Positions 31,705 through 41,598 of a DNA stretch of 54,592 nucleotides are shown here, one piece after another. The notes below the pieces were generated by a model. The model ran no database searches. It was not told where the DNA came from and was given only the letters and a program-made list of their open reading frames with translations. The stretch is taken from the NCBI GenBank assembly GCA_023247795.1, contig JAHFFT010000014.1, positions 1 through 54,592 of the forward strand. The letters run 5' to 3'. The translations under genes were made by a program, and so were the position numbers. Positions within the stretch are counted from its first letter, which is position 1. Every line of letters starts with the position of its first letter. Source of the DNA: Candidatus Omnitrophota bacterium. Its GTDB lineage: Bacteria > Omnitrophota > Gorgyraeia > Zapsychrales > JANLHA01.

Positions 31705-33951
31705 ATGTCTATCAAAAAAGATCATACAAAATTGCTATGTGATTTAGGAGAAATGAGCGGTTTATTCTCCGACGCTACCAGTTTGGAAACTTTTCTGCAG
31801 GAGATCGTGGGACTGATCGCCAAACACATGCATTCCGAGGTGTGTTCGATTTATCTCTACTATGATGAAAGTGACGAGTTGGTGCTGAAGGCGACCAAGG
31901 GATTAAAGCTCGAAGCGGTTGGAAAAGTCCGCATGAAGTTGGGGGAGGGATTGACGGGATTGGCTGTTCAAGAGCTCCGGCCGGTGTGCGTCAAAGAGGC
32001 CAGTAAAGATCCGCAGTATAAATATTTTCCGGAAATTGGCGAAGAGGTTTATGAGTCATTCTTGGCGGTGCCGATCTTGCACGGCAATAGCCGGATCGGT
32101 GCTGTCGTCGTGCAAAACAGCAAGAAGGATTATTTCACCTACGATGATATTCAAGTCTTCCGTTCAATCACCACACAACTGGCAACAACCATTGAAACCG
32201 CGCGTCTGCTGATCCGGTTGGATGAAAAAGCGATTCCGCCAAAAGTTACAACGCGTTTGAGCCCATTGGGTATGATTAAGGCGAGGGTCGGATCAAGCGG
32301 TTTTGCCCTGGGCGAGGCCATTGTCCATGCCGGAAAAGGACATTGGGGCAGCTTGGTCGGTGTCGGCGAGGAAAACCAAACGATTGAACACTTTGAGCTC
32401 GCCCTGAAACTCACCGAGAAACAGCTCGAGGAGCTGCAAGAGGAAATCGAAGAAAAACTTTCTGACGTAGCGTCACTGATTTTTACCGCGCAGATTTTGA
32501 TGTTGAAAGACAAGCCTTTCATTGACGCGATCATTTTGGAAATCAAGAAGGGCGTCAGCCCGGCCAAGGCGATCGTTACGGTCGTGGACAATTACGTGCG
32601 GATATTTGAAGGATTGCCGCAGCAGTATCTCAAAGAAAAAAAAGATGACGTCCTCGATATTGGTTATCGTATGTTGGGCAATTTGACCGGCAGCCGCGAT
32701 CGACGCCATGATTATAAGGACAAGATTGTTGTCGCTGAGGAGATGTTTCCGTCGGACATCTTAAAATTATCATCGCAAAAGGTAAAGGGCCTGGTTTTGC
32801 TCAGCGGTGGGATCACCTCGCACGTGTCGATCCTGGCGCGTTCGCTCAAACTGCCGGTGGTGATTGTCGAGGAGCGGGCGTTGCTTAAGTTGGCACCGGG
32901 AACGCGTATTTATCTCGACACCGAGGAGGGGTGCATTTATGTCAACCCCAACCAAGAAGTCTTGTCGGCATACCATAAGCGACTGGAAGATCAGAAAAGC
33001 TTAGAATCTTTGCGAGGAAAGATCAAGGCCAAGACGGTCAGTAAAGACGGCACGAGGATCCGGCTGTTGTCCAACGTGAATTTGTTGAGCGACGCGGTAA
33101 CCTCGTTGGAGTACAAATCAGAAGGGGTCGGACTTTACCGCACTGAATTTCCGTTCATTGTGCGCAGCAATTTTCCGTCGGAAGAAGAGCAGTACCAGAT
33201 TTACAAAAAATTGGTCGAGAGTTTTAAGAAGAAGGAAATCACCTTTCGTACTTTGGACATTGGCGGAGACAAAGTCCTTTCGTATTTTGACTACGAAAAG
33301 GAAAAAAATCCGTTTTTAGGAATGCGCTCAATCCGTTTTTCACTGAAGCATAAAGAAATTTTTGAACAGCAGATCCGGGCGATTTTGCGGGCCGGCGTTG
33401 GCGCGAATATCAAGATCATGTTCCCGATGATCTCCTCGATGGACGAATTTTTAGAAGCGCGGGAGGTTGTTTCGTTATGCATTCGGCAGCTCAACAAAGC
33501 AAAGGTGCCCTGTCATCGCAAACCGAAAGTCGGCCTTATGATTGAACTGCCGGCGGTCTTGGAAATCATCAATGAATTGGCAGAGGAAGCGGATTTTTTT
33601 AGTATCGGGACCAATGATTTTATCCAGTATATGCTGGCGGTCGACCGCACCAATGAGAAAGTGGCCCAGATGTATCTGCCACATCATCCGGCGGTGCTGA
33701 GAGCACTTAAAAAAGTGGTCGACGCCGCGAGAAAATTTGATAAAGGTTTAACAGTATGCGGCGACATGGCGCATAATCCACAGTATTTATCCTATCTCTT
33801 GGGAATTGGCGTTCGCGTCCTCAGCGTTGACTCCCAACATATTACCAAAATCCAGAGTGCCATCCAGAGGCTAGATCTTCGACAAGCCCAAAAATCCACC
33901 CAAAAACTCCTCCAACAGAACCGGATTTCGGAAGTCAGCAAATATTTGTGA
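31705..33951 (+). CDS. ptsP: PEP-protein phosphotransferase with GAF domain (PtsP-like)
   Basis: Enzyme I-type proteins pass phosphate from phosphoenolpyruvate to HPr or NPr; the GAF-containing form belongs to the nitrogen-related PTS. The protein has 748 residues. The GAF domain is at about 10-165 (SEVCSIYLYYDESDELVL). The enzyme I core follows, with phospho-His373 in GGITSHVSILARSLKLPVV, PEP-binding LLSNVNLLSD and GVGLYRTEFPFI, then GTNDFIQYMLAVDR and catalytic Cys685 in VCGDMAHNP. A longer frame would begin inside tRNA-Pro, so ATG 31705 (MSIKKDHTKLL) is chosen; its ribosome binding site is weak. No HPr or EIIA gene is in the window, so the partner is elsewhere. Confidence 0.9.
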   Translation: MSIKKDHTKLLCDLGEMSGLFSDATSLETFLQEIVGLIAKHMHSEVCSIYLYYDESDELVLKATKGLKLEAVGKVRMKLGEGLTGLAVQELRPVCVKEASKDPQYKYFPEIGEEVYESFLAVPILHGNSRIGAVVVQNSKKDYFTYDDIQVFRSITTQLATTIETARLLIRLDEKAIPPKVTTRLSPLGMIKARVGSSGFALGEAIVHAGKGHWGSLVGVGEENQTIEHFELALKLTEKQLEELQEEIEEKLSDVASLIFTAQILMLKDKPFIDAIILEIKKGVSPAKAIVTVVDNYVRIFEGLPQQYLKEKKDDVLDIGYRMLGNLTGSRDRRHDYKDKIVVAEEMFPSDILKLSSQKVKGLVLLSGGITSHVSILARSLKLPVVIVEERALLKLAPGTRIYLDTEEGCIYVNPNQEVLSAYHKRLEDQKSLESLRGKIKAKTVSKDGTRIRLLSNVNLLSDAVTSLEYKSEGVGLYRTEFPFIVRSNFPSEEEQYQIYKKLVESFKKKEITFRTLDIGGDKVLSYFDYEKEKNPFLGMRSIRFSLKHKEIFEQQIRAILRAGVGANIKIMFPMISSMDEFLEAREVVSLCIRQLNKAKVPCHRKPKVGLMIELPAVLEIINELAEEADFFSIGTNDFIQYMLAVDRTNEKVAQMYLPHHPAVLRALKKVVDAARKFDKGLTVCGDMAHNPQYLSYLLGIGVRVLSVDSQHITKIQSAIQRLDLRQAQKSTQKLLQQNRISEVSKYL

Positions 33952-34039
33952 TTTTTTAAAAATTTTGCTTGGATGTAACTATATGTCTTGCAACAAGTTA
34001 AATTTATATTGATGTTTATTTAACCTGCGGTTCATTGCC

Positions 34040-34069
34040 TTGTCTTCTTTATAAGTCATGGTATATACT
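34040..34069 (+). promoter_or_regulatory. Predicted promoter of giant gene 2
   Basis: TTGTCT at 34040-34045 and TATACT at 34064-34069 are separated by 18 bp. The ATG of the giant gene is 69 nt after the -10 box and has no Shine-Dalgarno sequence (GTTGTATTTTT precedes it). Confidence 0.45.
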
Positions 34070-34138
34070 TAATTCACCTACCAAATAGCAAACGCCGTCT
34101 CTCTCCGTGATCGTTTTCGTATATTTGGTTGTATTTTT

Positions 34139-37100
34139 ATGAAGAATTCTAAGCGGTTTAAAAAAAATCCCCAGGTTTTTCGGGCCGTCAATTTTTATAT
34201 CCTCATCAGCTTTGTAAGCCACTTGTGCTTGCCAGCTGGTTTGCCGATGGCCTATGCCCAGACGCTACCTGATCTTCCCCAAGTTGGGGCCATGGTCCAA
34301 CCGAGCCCTGCTTTTTTACCCGCGGTTTTAAGAGGGATTAAGGTCAACCTTGCCCAGCCGTTGTTATTTGATTTTGTGCTCGACTCCGGAGACTCGCGGC
34401 TTGAAGGACAGGCCCTCAAGACCGAATCGGATAAACTCATCAAATATTTCATGGCGGCCTTGACTGTTCCCGAGCAGGACCTATGGGTGAATCTATCGCC
34501 TTACGAAAAAGACCGGATCGTCCCTGATCATTTTGGCGCGACCTTGATGGGCCGCGATCTTTTGGCCCAGGACTATCTCTTGAAACAATTGACCGCCTCG
34601 CTCATTTATCCCGAACAGGATTTGGGCAAGACCTTTTGGAATCGGATTTATCAAAAGGCCTATGAGCGTTTCGGGACGACCAATGTCCCGCTCAATACTT
34701 TCAACAAAGTTTGGATTTTGCCAAACAACGTTGCGATCTATGAAGATCAGGGACGGATGTATATCCAGCATTGCGATTTGAAAGTGATGTTGGAGGAAGA
34801 TTATCTCTCCTTGCAGAACAATCAAGGGAAGGAAAAATTCGGCGACCAGCCATTGAAGAAAGAGGATGTTGGTGAAGTCAACGCCCTTTCCTCGCAAATG
34901 ATCAGAGAAATTGTGTTGCCGGAGATTGAAAAGGAAGTCAATCAGGGCAAGAATTTTGCTCCCTTGCGGCAGATTTATCATTCGGTAATTTTGGCGACCT
35001 GGTATAAACGTAACCTCAAAGATACGGTCTTAGGCCAGACGTATGTAAATCAAAACAAAGTCAACGGGGTTAACACCGCTGATCCCGGTCAGAAAGAAAA
35101 AATTTATCAGCAATATCTCAAGGCCTTTGAAAAGGGGGTCTACGATTACGTCCGGGAAGATTATGACGTGGCGGCCAAAGAGCGTGTCCCGCGCAAATAT
35201 TTTTCCGGGGGAAGTTATATGGGAAATGTGCGATTTTTTCGGGCTCAAGGTCCGATCCCCGATCAGTTCAAACACCCGGCGGTTGAGATCAAAGCTGGGG
35301 TTGATGTTAATGTCGGCGCTGATGCATTCATGCTAAGTACAGAGCCTGGTCCTGGCGACCCAACGGCCGATTCCGCCTCCGGCAGTGTTGAGACACGAAA
35401 AAAGGCGGAAGAATTGCTGAAGGCTTATGAGAATGATTCGGATGAGTTTATAGATAAAGATGCTTTAAGGAAGCTTTTAGAGGCAGAAAAAAGGAATCGC
35501 TGGGGGTCGGTAGATACAATGCTTTGGAATACGGCCTTTGTGAATTTAGATGAGATTTATCAATTTCTTGATTGGCAAACCGTGAGGGTCATGAGCGAAC
35601 AATATGATCACGAGCGATTTGATTCCTTAGAAGATGTTTTGAAAGGGGCCGCGCGCGATGATTTAACACTCGCGCGAAATTTGATTGAACAGATGCGTAA
35701 AGCGATCATCCAAAGTTGGCGGATGGGTTATGTTGATCCGCACCCCATGTTAACAAAATTCGTGGTGACAAAAGGTGAGAATCCGCAAGTCTTTGCTTTG
35801 GTGCCGGCGGATGTCAAAAGAAATTTTTTCCTGAAGATTGATACGGATGAAAGTCAGGGTTATTTGAATAGTAAACAAGATCAGTTTGATATCGATGATC
35901 TTCAGAGATTAGTTATGGCGGCATTTGATCTCACAAACAAACAGTCTGGCTATGAGCTGACAAGGGAAAAGACAGATGAATTGATAGAAAACATCAACGG
36001 CAACCTCGGCAGCCAGCTCGTCACGATTTTAGCAGTGCCGCGCACGAGTGCAGAAAAGCCAGAAATCAATTTGGATTTTGCCCAATTTTTTTATAAATTC
36101 TCCGTTGGCGAATTCCGGGTGTGCTTTGGCTCGGATGTTTCCGGTGCCGCTGCTGTTGCTGCCGAGGTGATGCCTTTTCCCGCACGGGAAAAGGTCATTG
36201 ATGCTTTAAGCAAACGGCTCGCGAGCGGTCGTGAAAAAACGTACGCTGAAAGGATTGCTCTGCTTAAGAAAAGCGTTTCAATGGTCTTTGATGTTGATGA
36301 TCCGCAATTTACTAAGAAGAGTCCCTATGGCACGGCGGTAACAAGGTATTTGCAGAATTCGGAAAGAACCAAGGAAAGTACTCAAAGGATCAATCTGATC
36401 AAAGAAAAGGGAAAGGCTATTCAAGAGGCGGTTAATATAGAAGTTATTTTTCAGGGCGGTAAGATAGGCGGTAAAATAGCGATTCTTCCCGCGGGCAGCA
36501 CGCTTAAGGGTTACGCGCGGGAGAACAGCCCATTGGAGTTTACGATTCTTTGCTTGAACGTCGCGAAGTTATCGAAAGAAGTATGGCAACGGCTCAGTTC
36601 AGAAGAGAATATACAACAGTTGAAAGGATTGTTTAAGAAGGAAGGATTTTCACCTGAAAACGTAAATATTGTTGTACAGCAATTTCCCGATTTCCAAAAT
36701 TTCGCGAACATGAGTTCAGCGCAACTTGCTGAGCTATATCCGATCTTTCTACCGGTCGTTTTCTCGGAATACCGCAATGAAATTTACGCCGTGCGTTCAG
36801 AAATCATTTCCTTTCTGAAGGGGCGCGCTGACGGCGAGCGGGTCTGGAAAGAAATCAAACAAAGATTAATTAAGGAGTTGTCAATCGATCTTAATGAAAT
36901 CGAAGATCCCATGGTAAGGCAATGGTTTGCGCAACAGCATCATCAATATTTTGGTATTGAAGAATGGTGGGAGGCTGGGGATAAAAATTTTTTGCTCAGC
37001 CGATTCAATACCAGCTGGGTTTCGCCTTTTGCTCATCTTGAATTGAATGCGATGCAGCAATCTTTACCGGTTGCCGGCCAAAATCCTACAATCAGACTTT

Positions 37101-40100
37101 ATCTTGATCTCAATTCCTTTTTAGCGTTTCGATCGAGATTGATGGCTTATCAAGTGGCCGATTATGATGTCGCAGGAAGAAGAATGCATGTTGAGCCTTT
37201 GATGAATACAGATGTATTCGGCCGAGAAGTGGCCGTTAAAGATGTTGATGCCGCGGTGACCTACGGATGTAATTCTTGCACCGGTGCCGGGTGGTTAAGA
37301 GCGACAGCTGATGAAAAGGGGCCGCGATTGGGTGTTTACCATATTTTTACTAGAGTTGATCCTGAATATACCCAGCAGCAGGTTTTGGAAAACTGGTCGC
37401 GGATTGCCGGCTCGTGGCGCGAGGATACGAAGGATCAGTTGCCAAAAGAAATCGTCTTGTTGATGCGAGCGGATTTTATTGCTGACGTGCGTAATGTGCT
37501 TTTGGGTAAAAACGGAAACTCTCCTTTTCCGGCGGAAACGAAGTTTTTGATGATTAGCCGTCCTAAAGGAACCACTGCCAGTTTTATGGCGACAAAAGAA
37601 GGAGTGGCCTTAGAGCTACAAGATGAGAATACGGGTGAGACATTAGCAAAAAAGGTTCTTTTATGGCGCGCGATCCACGACAAGTTGCAATTTGCAAAGA
37701 GCCCGGTCGTGGAAATGGATGTTAAGGAAATCGAAGGCAGCGATCCCTTCATGTTGGTAGCAGATAGCGCTAAAAGCTTCACTATTGCTGAAAGTCAAAA
37801 TTTATTTGGTCGTCAGACATTGGGACTCTTAGACGAAGATCACGATTTGATATTTCATCATCAATTCACGTTGTATAGGGATTTGTTGAAGAAATTGATC
37901 GATCAGCGGATTTTTGTCAGCAACGTATTTGATCCCGAAAATATTGTTTTTGGTAAAAAGTCTGCCAGGGGAAAGAGCAAGGCCTGGCTGGTCAAATCAG
38001 AGGGCGTTGAGGCTTTCGTTGGCAGCCGGGAAGAGTTGGTGGCAAGGTATTTTGATTTGTTTATGGACGGTTATGAAAAATTTCGTTGGGCGGAACTGGA
38101 TGAGAAAGAATTGGTTAAGCGTTTTTTGTGGAACGCGATGTACGGTCTCAATGATGGAAGGTTCTTTGAATCAGACGTGGATGCCCCGGTAGCGGTAAGG
38201 CTGGGTATTGAAGAAGCTATTTTTAAACTGGGACTGACCGAGACGCAGGTAAAAAAAATGATGGAAGTTGTCAGTCGTAAAATCAAAGACGGTGTCGACG
38301 AGTCTGGACGATCTTTGTTTTATGCTTTGGAACAGGGGGGAGAGTTGCGTTTAGAAGATGAAGAATTAGGAACAGTGGTCTTGAAAGCAACAACCTATCA
38401 AGGTGCCGCCCCGGAAATGACACCATATGATTATTCAATTCATTCACCATCGAATGTACAACCAAGCGAGAAAATCATTGTTGATCAAAATGGAATCATT
38501 GGATTTAAGCCAACTGAAGTGCAATTGCTGGGGGGAATGTATCTTAAGGAGGCTGTTCATGAGAAGCAACTTATGGAAGAGGCCCGATCACATAAACTCA
38601 AAGTGCCTTTGGCCATTGGCGTTGGCGAATTTACCGGGGAACCGATGCGTTTCCAAGGGCAGCGGGTTGGTTTTATCATAGAACTTGTTCCACCCTCTGA
38701 CTTTGATGATAAAGATGACCTTGGCGGGAGATATCTCGGGCGGGTTAGTAAGATTTGGTCTGCTGCTGATGGCCAGCCGGAGTTAATCCATCAACAATTA
38801 GTGGATGATAGCGCCGACTTTCGGCAGGCGGCACGTCTGTTAAGAAATCTGCATAATCAGGGAATGATTCATGGTCATCCGCACGATGGTCAATTTCATA
38901 TCACCAAGAACGGTGCTGCTTATTTATCCGACTTTGAGAGTGCCAAGTCAATTCAAAGAAATGGTTTGAGCCGGGAAGAATTTGCTTTTTGGGTGATGAA
39001 AGATTTTTGTCAGTTTTTTTTCAGTGCCTTCGCGCGCTACGCGCCTGATTTTGCCGGTTATGAAACCCATGTGAATGACTTTGGACAGGGAGTGTCTCCA
39101 TTAAAGGAGTTGATGACTGCTTATTTTGAGGAGGATTTTATAAATCGTGATGAATTAAATAAATTTTTGGATAATATACCGGAAAGAGAAGTTTATGCAT
39201 TTTTAAGAGAATGGGAAAGCAGCAAGTTAGGAGGCCGGCAGGTTAAAGATATCATTGAGGAATGGAATGGCCGTTTTGCTATCGCGCGATTTTTATCGGC
39301 AGTGGCTGACAAGGCCTATGATCGGTTTATGCAGCGTCAGGAAATGATGATGTCGATGGCGATTTTTGGTCATGAGTTTAGGAATTTAGTCACTATTTGG
39401 ATTTCCAACGCGATTGATCTTGCTCAGTCAAAGCTTGATATGGAGTCGGGTGAAAGTTTGTTGAACAAAACGGATTTTATTCGAAACGAGATCAGTGTTT
39501 TTTGGGGTAATAAGAAAATCAATACGAAGGAATCGGATCATATCCTCTTTGAGGATAAGAAAGCTCAATGGAAAGAAATGATTTTGGGAGCAAAAAAATT
39601 AGTCGAAGAACAGCAGGCAAAAGTTTTAGAAGGAAATCCGAAAGCGAAAGAAACGATTGATAATTTTATCGATAACTCCGATCGTTTGATCAAAGCTCTA
39701 GAGCAAAATAGCAGTGAGGTCGTTAAAGAGGAAGTGGATTTGAATGTGATTATCGATAAATCAATCGACTGGGTGGATTTGGGAGTTATTGAGTATGACG
39801 ACAGCGGGGTTGCTAAAAATTTGCCCAAGGTCATGGCTGATCAGTTGAAGCTCCGCCAGGCGTTGTTGAATTTGGTTAAAAATGCGGTTGAGGTTATTGG
39901 GCAGGACAACGAAGGAGGAAGGATTTCGGTGTCGGCAGCGGTGACCGCGGACCGCTTTGTTGAAATCAAGATTTCCGACAACGGGCCGGGGATTTCAAAA
40001 GAAGATCTCCCACATATTTTTGAACCATTTTATACCACTAAAGGGAAAGAAGGTACCGGTGTTGGTTTATACATCACTAAGAAAAATATTCGAGCGCACG

Positions 40101-40438
40101 GCGACGGTGCTGATCTATCCGTTGAAAGTGAAGAAGGGAAAGGAACGACGTTCACCATCAAACTGCCGATTGCTGAGGGTAATCGTGATGCAAAGAAGGA
40201 AGAAGTCCTGCAGGGTTCTTCGTCAGCAACCGATCGCTTTTTTTTAAGTTCGCCAGGAGGGATTGATCTTAATCCCGAATACATTCAATGGAAAAGCCGA
40301 AATGAAAAATTTTTTAATCCGCCAACCCCAACGAAGTTGATAGAAAATATATCCATTGACCGCGCCAGCCCCATCATTTTTGATATCCGCGCTCTGACCA
40401 ATTTTAATCAATTTTGGGGGACTCCTTCCCTCAACTAA
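34139..40438 (+). CDS. Giant secreted protein 2: kinase-like/histidine kinase fusion
   Basis: The protein has 2099 residues. A signal peptide ends near MAYAQ. Residues about 40-360 are the shared domain (DLWVNLSPYEKDRIVPDHFG, FNKVWILP, RKYFSGG), with linker ADAFMLS near 395 and PFMLVAD near 1205. A segment near 785 (AGSTLKGYARENSPLEF) resembles a nucleotidyltransferase GS-motif without its aspartates. A GCNSCTGAGW segment near 1042 is unassigned. Residues about 1460-1610 look like a degenerate kinase/aminoglycoside-phosphotransferase fold: MIHGHPHDGQFHI (about 1577) and LSDFESAKS (Asp1598). A histidine kinase follows: His1745 in FGHEFRN, Asn1913 in LVKNAVEV, DNGPGIS from 1947, FEPFYTT, GTGVGLYITKKN from 1972. 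The C-terminus has the shared PGGIDLN block. The ATP-binding site looks intact, so the signal peptide raises a topology problem. Confidence 0.75.
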   Translation: MKNSKRFKKNPQVFRAVNFYILISFVSHLCLPAGLPMAYAQTLPDLPQVGAMVQPSPAFLPAVLRGIKVNLAQPLLFDFVLDSGDSRLEGQALKTESDKLIKYFMAALTVPEQDLWVNLSPYEKDRIVPDHFGATLMGRDLLAQDYLLKQLTASLIYPEQDLGKTFWNRIYQKAYERFGTTNVPLNTFNKVWILPNNVAIYEDQGRMYIQHCDLKVMLEEDYLSLQNNQGKEKFGDQPLKKEDVGEVNALSSQMIREIVLPEIEKEVNQGKNFAPLRQIYHSVILATWYKRNLKDTVLGQTYVNQNKVNGVNTADPGQKEKIYQQYLKAFEKGVYDYVREDYDVAAKERVPRKYFSGGSYMGNVRFFRAQGPIPDQFKHPAVEIKAGVDVNVGADAFMLSTEPGPGDPTADSASGSVETRKKAEELLKAYENDSDEFIDKDALRKLLEAEKRNRWGSVDTMLWNTAFVNLDEIYQFLDWQTVRVMSEQYDHERFDSLEDVLKGAARDDLTLARNLIEQMRKAIIQSWRMGYVDPHPMLTKFVVTKGENPQVFALVPADVKRNFFLKIDTDESQGYLNSKQDQFDIDDLQRLVMAAFDLTNKQSGYELTREKTDELIENINGNLGSQLVTILAVPRTSAEKPEINLDFAQFFYKFSVGEFRVCFGSDVSGAAAVAAEVMPFPAREKVIDALSKRLASGREKTYAERIALLKKSVSMVFDVDDPQFTKKSPYGTAVTRYLQNSERTKESTQRINLIKEKGKAIQEAVNIEVIFQGGKIGGKIAILPAGSTLKGYARENSPLEFTILCLNVAKLSKEVWQRLSSEENIQQLKGLFKKEGFSPENVNIVVQQFPDFQNFANMSSAQLAELYPIFLPVVFSEYRNEIYAVRSEIISFLKGRADGERVWKEIKQRLIKELSIDLNEIEDPMVRQWFAQQHHQYFGIEEWWEAGDKNFLLSRFNTSWVSPFAHLELNAMQQSLPVAGQNPTIRLYLDLNSFLAFRSRLMAYQVADYDVAGRRMHVEPLMNTDVFGREVAVKDVDAAVTYGCNSCTGAGWLRATADEKGPRLGVYHIFTRVDPEYTQQQVLENWSRIAGSWREDTKDQLPKEIVLLMRADFIADVRNVLLGKNGNSPFPAETKFLMISRPKGTTASFMATKEGVALELQDENTGETLAKKVLLWRAIHDKLQFAKSPVVEMDVKEIEGSDPFMLVADSAKSFTIAESQNLFGRQTLGLLDEDHDLIFHHQFTLYRDLLKKLIDQRIFVSNVFDPENIVFGKKSARGKSKAWLVKSEGVEAFVGSREELVARYFDLFMDGYEKFRWAELDEKELVKRFLWNAMYGLNDGRFFESDVDAPVAVRLGIEEAIFKLGLTETQVKKMMEVVSRKIKDGVDESGRSLFYALEQGGELRLEDEELGTVVLKATTYQGAAPEMTPYDYSIHSPSNVQPSEKIIVDQNGIIGFKPTEVQLLGGMYLKEAVHEKQLMEEARSHKLKVPLAIGVGEFTGEPMRFQGQRVGFIIELVPPSDFDDKDDLGGRYLGRVSKIWSAADGQPELIHQQLVDDSADFRQAARLLRNLHNQGMIHGHPHDGQFHITKNGAAYLSDFESAKSIQRNGLSREEFAFWVMKDFCQFFFSAFARYAPDFAGYETHVNDFGQGVSPLKELMTAYFEEDFINRDELNKFLDNIPEREVYAFLREWESSKLGGRQVKDIIEEWNGRFAIARFLSAVADKAYDRFMQRQEMMMSMAIFGHEFRNLVTIWISNAIDLAQSKLDMESGESLLNKTDFIRNEISVFWGNKKINTKESDHILFEDKKAQWKEMILGAKKLVEEQQAKVLEGNPKAKETIDNFIDNSDRLIKALEQNSSEVVKEEVDLNVIIDKSIDWVDLGVIEYDDSGVAKNLPKVMADQLKLRQALLNLVKNAVEVIGQDNEGGRISVSAAVTADRFVEIKISDNGPGISKEDLPHIFEPFYTTKGKEGTGVGLYITKKNIRAHGDGADLSVESEEGKGTTFTIKLPIAEGNRDAKKEEVLQGSSSATDRFFLSSPGGIDLNPEYIQWKSRNEKFFNPPTPTKLIENISIDRASPIIFDIRALTNFNQFWGTPSLN

Positions 40439-40478
40439 AAATTTTTGGGAAAACAGTTAAAAAGAATTGTTTTTTATG

Positions 40479-40484
40479 TATAAT
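40479..40484 (+). promoter_or_regulatory. -10 box with very short leader
   Basis: A perfect TATAAT ends 11 nt before the ATG at 40496. Transcription would start about 5 nt before the start codon. The -35 region is not convincing. Confidence 0.45.
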
Positions 40485-40495
40485 ATTTTTTGTAC

Positions 40496-40981
40496 ATGAA
40501 AAAAATATTTCTAATGCTTTTCGCTACTCTGCTTTTGACCGTGCCGCTGTTGGCCGCAGAGGAGCCTACCGCCCAGCTTCAGTTGACGATGCGATCTGAT
40601 AAGCGCGTTTATCTTAAAGAGGAACCGATCTGGGTCACGTATACCGTTACCAATTATTCAAAGGCCGATGTGACGATCGCCAAGGTTTCGGTTTCCGATG
40701 AGATGGTTTTTGCCAAAGAAGGTGCCGCCGAACCTTTGGTTCTCTCCGCCGAAGGGTATATCCCGGAGCAGGAGTCGGGATACGTCACCTTAAAGCCCGG
40801 TGAATCCATCGACCGTAAAGGTAATCTCAAAACGATCGACGCCTTTGGCGATGGCTTTGGAAAATGGGAATTTCAGATCACCGAAACGTACGATTACGCA
40901 AGGACGCTTTTTCCATCAGCCTTTTCCGGCAAGCTGATTTCCAATATCCTCACCATCATCATTACCGAAGAAATCAAATAA
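40496..40981 (+). CDS. Secreted Ig-like hypothetical protein
   Basis: The protein has 161 residues. A signal peptide (MKKIFLMLFATLLLTVPLLA, cleavage AAA/EEP region) precedes a single beta-sandwich. LQLTMRSDKRVYLKEEPIWV with TYTVTNYSKADVTI resembles the opening of BsuPI/DUF4625-like or bacterial Ig-like periplasmic domains. VTLKPGESIDRKGNL and WEFQITETYDY continue the pattern. No enzymatic motif is visible. The ATG at 40496 starts the signal peptide and has no ribosome binding site. It lies 57 nt after giant gene 2 and converges with the receiver gene 6 nt beyond its stop. Confidence 0.65.
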   Translation: MKKIFLMLFATLLLTVPLLAAEEPTAQLQLTMRSDKRVYLKEEPIWVTYTVTNYSKADVTIAKVSVSDEMVFAKEGAAEPLVLSAEGYIPEQESGYVTLKPGESIDRKGNLKTIDAFGDGFGKWEFQITETYDYARTLFPSAFSGKLISNILTIIITEEIK

Positions 40982-40987
40982 ATATTT

Positions 40988-41491
40988 TTACTTCTTTTTT
41001 TCTTCTTCTTTTTTTTCACCTTCCAGAACTGAAGGCTTTTTTGTCATTGAGGAAAGTTTAAAAACTTCCTGAAGAAAAGGCGCGGTGTCAATCGGCTTTG
41101 ATATAAAGCCATCGGCACCGGACGCGAGGAAGGACTCCTGCATATTTTTACGCACAGAGATAACGAGGATAGGGATGTATTTGGTGGTATCGTTTTTTTG
41201 AAGTTCCTTAAAAAGTTTGTAACCTCCCATTTCCGGAAGGACCACATCGGTGATCAGAAGGTTGGGCGGTTCTTTCTTGGCTTGGTTTAAAGCCGCTTGC
41301 GCATTGTCGAAGACTTTGATCTCGAATTTAGATTTCTCGAGGAGACTTTTAAGCAGTTCGCGCGTGGTTGGATCATCTTCGACCAGCACGATTTTCTTGC
41401 CGGTGCCGTCGATTTCCTTTTTCGGTTCTGCTTTTACTTCCGGCGGGGTTGGGGCGCTGGCTTCTGGCTTTTTTTCTTCTGGGTGTGACAT
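40988..41491 (-). CDS. Receiver-domain protein with charged tails
   Basis: The protein has 167 residues. A Lys/Glu/Pro-rich N-terminal tail (1-31) leads into a receiver domain: IVLVEDDPTTRELLKSLL (acidic pocket), phosphoacceptor Asp82 in LLITDVVLPEMGG, the switch residue in ILVISVR and Lys in FISKPIDTAPFL. It ends in an almost purely Lys/Glu tail (EGEKKEEEKKK). There is no output domain. Such low-complexity tails may tether the receiver to a partner. The histidine kinase of giant protein 2, encoded just upstream on the other strand, is one possible donor, but that link is only positional. Confidence 0.8.
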   Translation of the reverse strand: MSHPEEKKPEASAPTPPEVKAEPKKEIDGTGKKIVLVEDDPTTRELLKSLLEKSKFEIKVFDNAQAALNQAKKEPPNLLITDVVLPEMGGYKLFKELQKNDTTKYIPILVISVRKNMQESFLASGADGFISKPIDTAPFLQEVFKLSSMTKKPSVLEGEKKEEEKKK

Positions 41492-41498
41492 GGATTTT

Positions 41499-41504
41499 AT
41501 TATA
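41499..41504 (-). promoter_or_regulatory. -10 box of the receiver gene, leaderless spacing
   Basis: On the minus strand TATAAT ends 7 nt before the ATG at 41491, so the predicted first base of the mRNA is at or next to the start codon. This is the same spacing as for the AsmA-like gene at 31422. Confidence 0.45.
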
Positions 41505-41598
41505 CTATCTCGATAGGCGAATTCACTATTTTTATCAAGAAATACAGAATGTGAAGATTGGCATTGTCCGACCCAGATGCTGTCAGTAGAATGAGGTC

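Noticed and set aside
36480-36545. Functional nucleotidyltransferase domain in giant protein 2
   Set aside because: The GS-x-x-x-G motif is present, but the two aspartates needed for catalysis are replaced (SPLEF), so only a remote or inactive relationship can be suggested.
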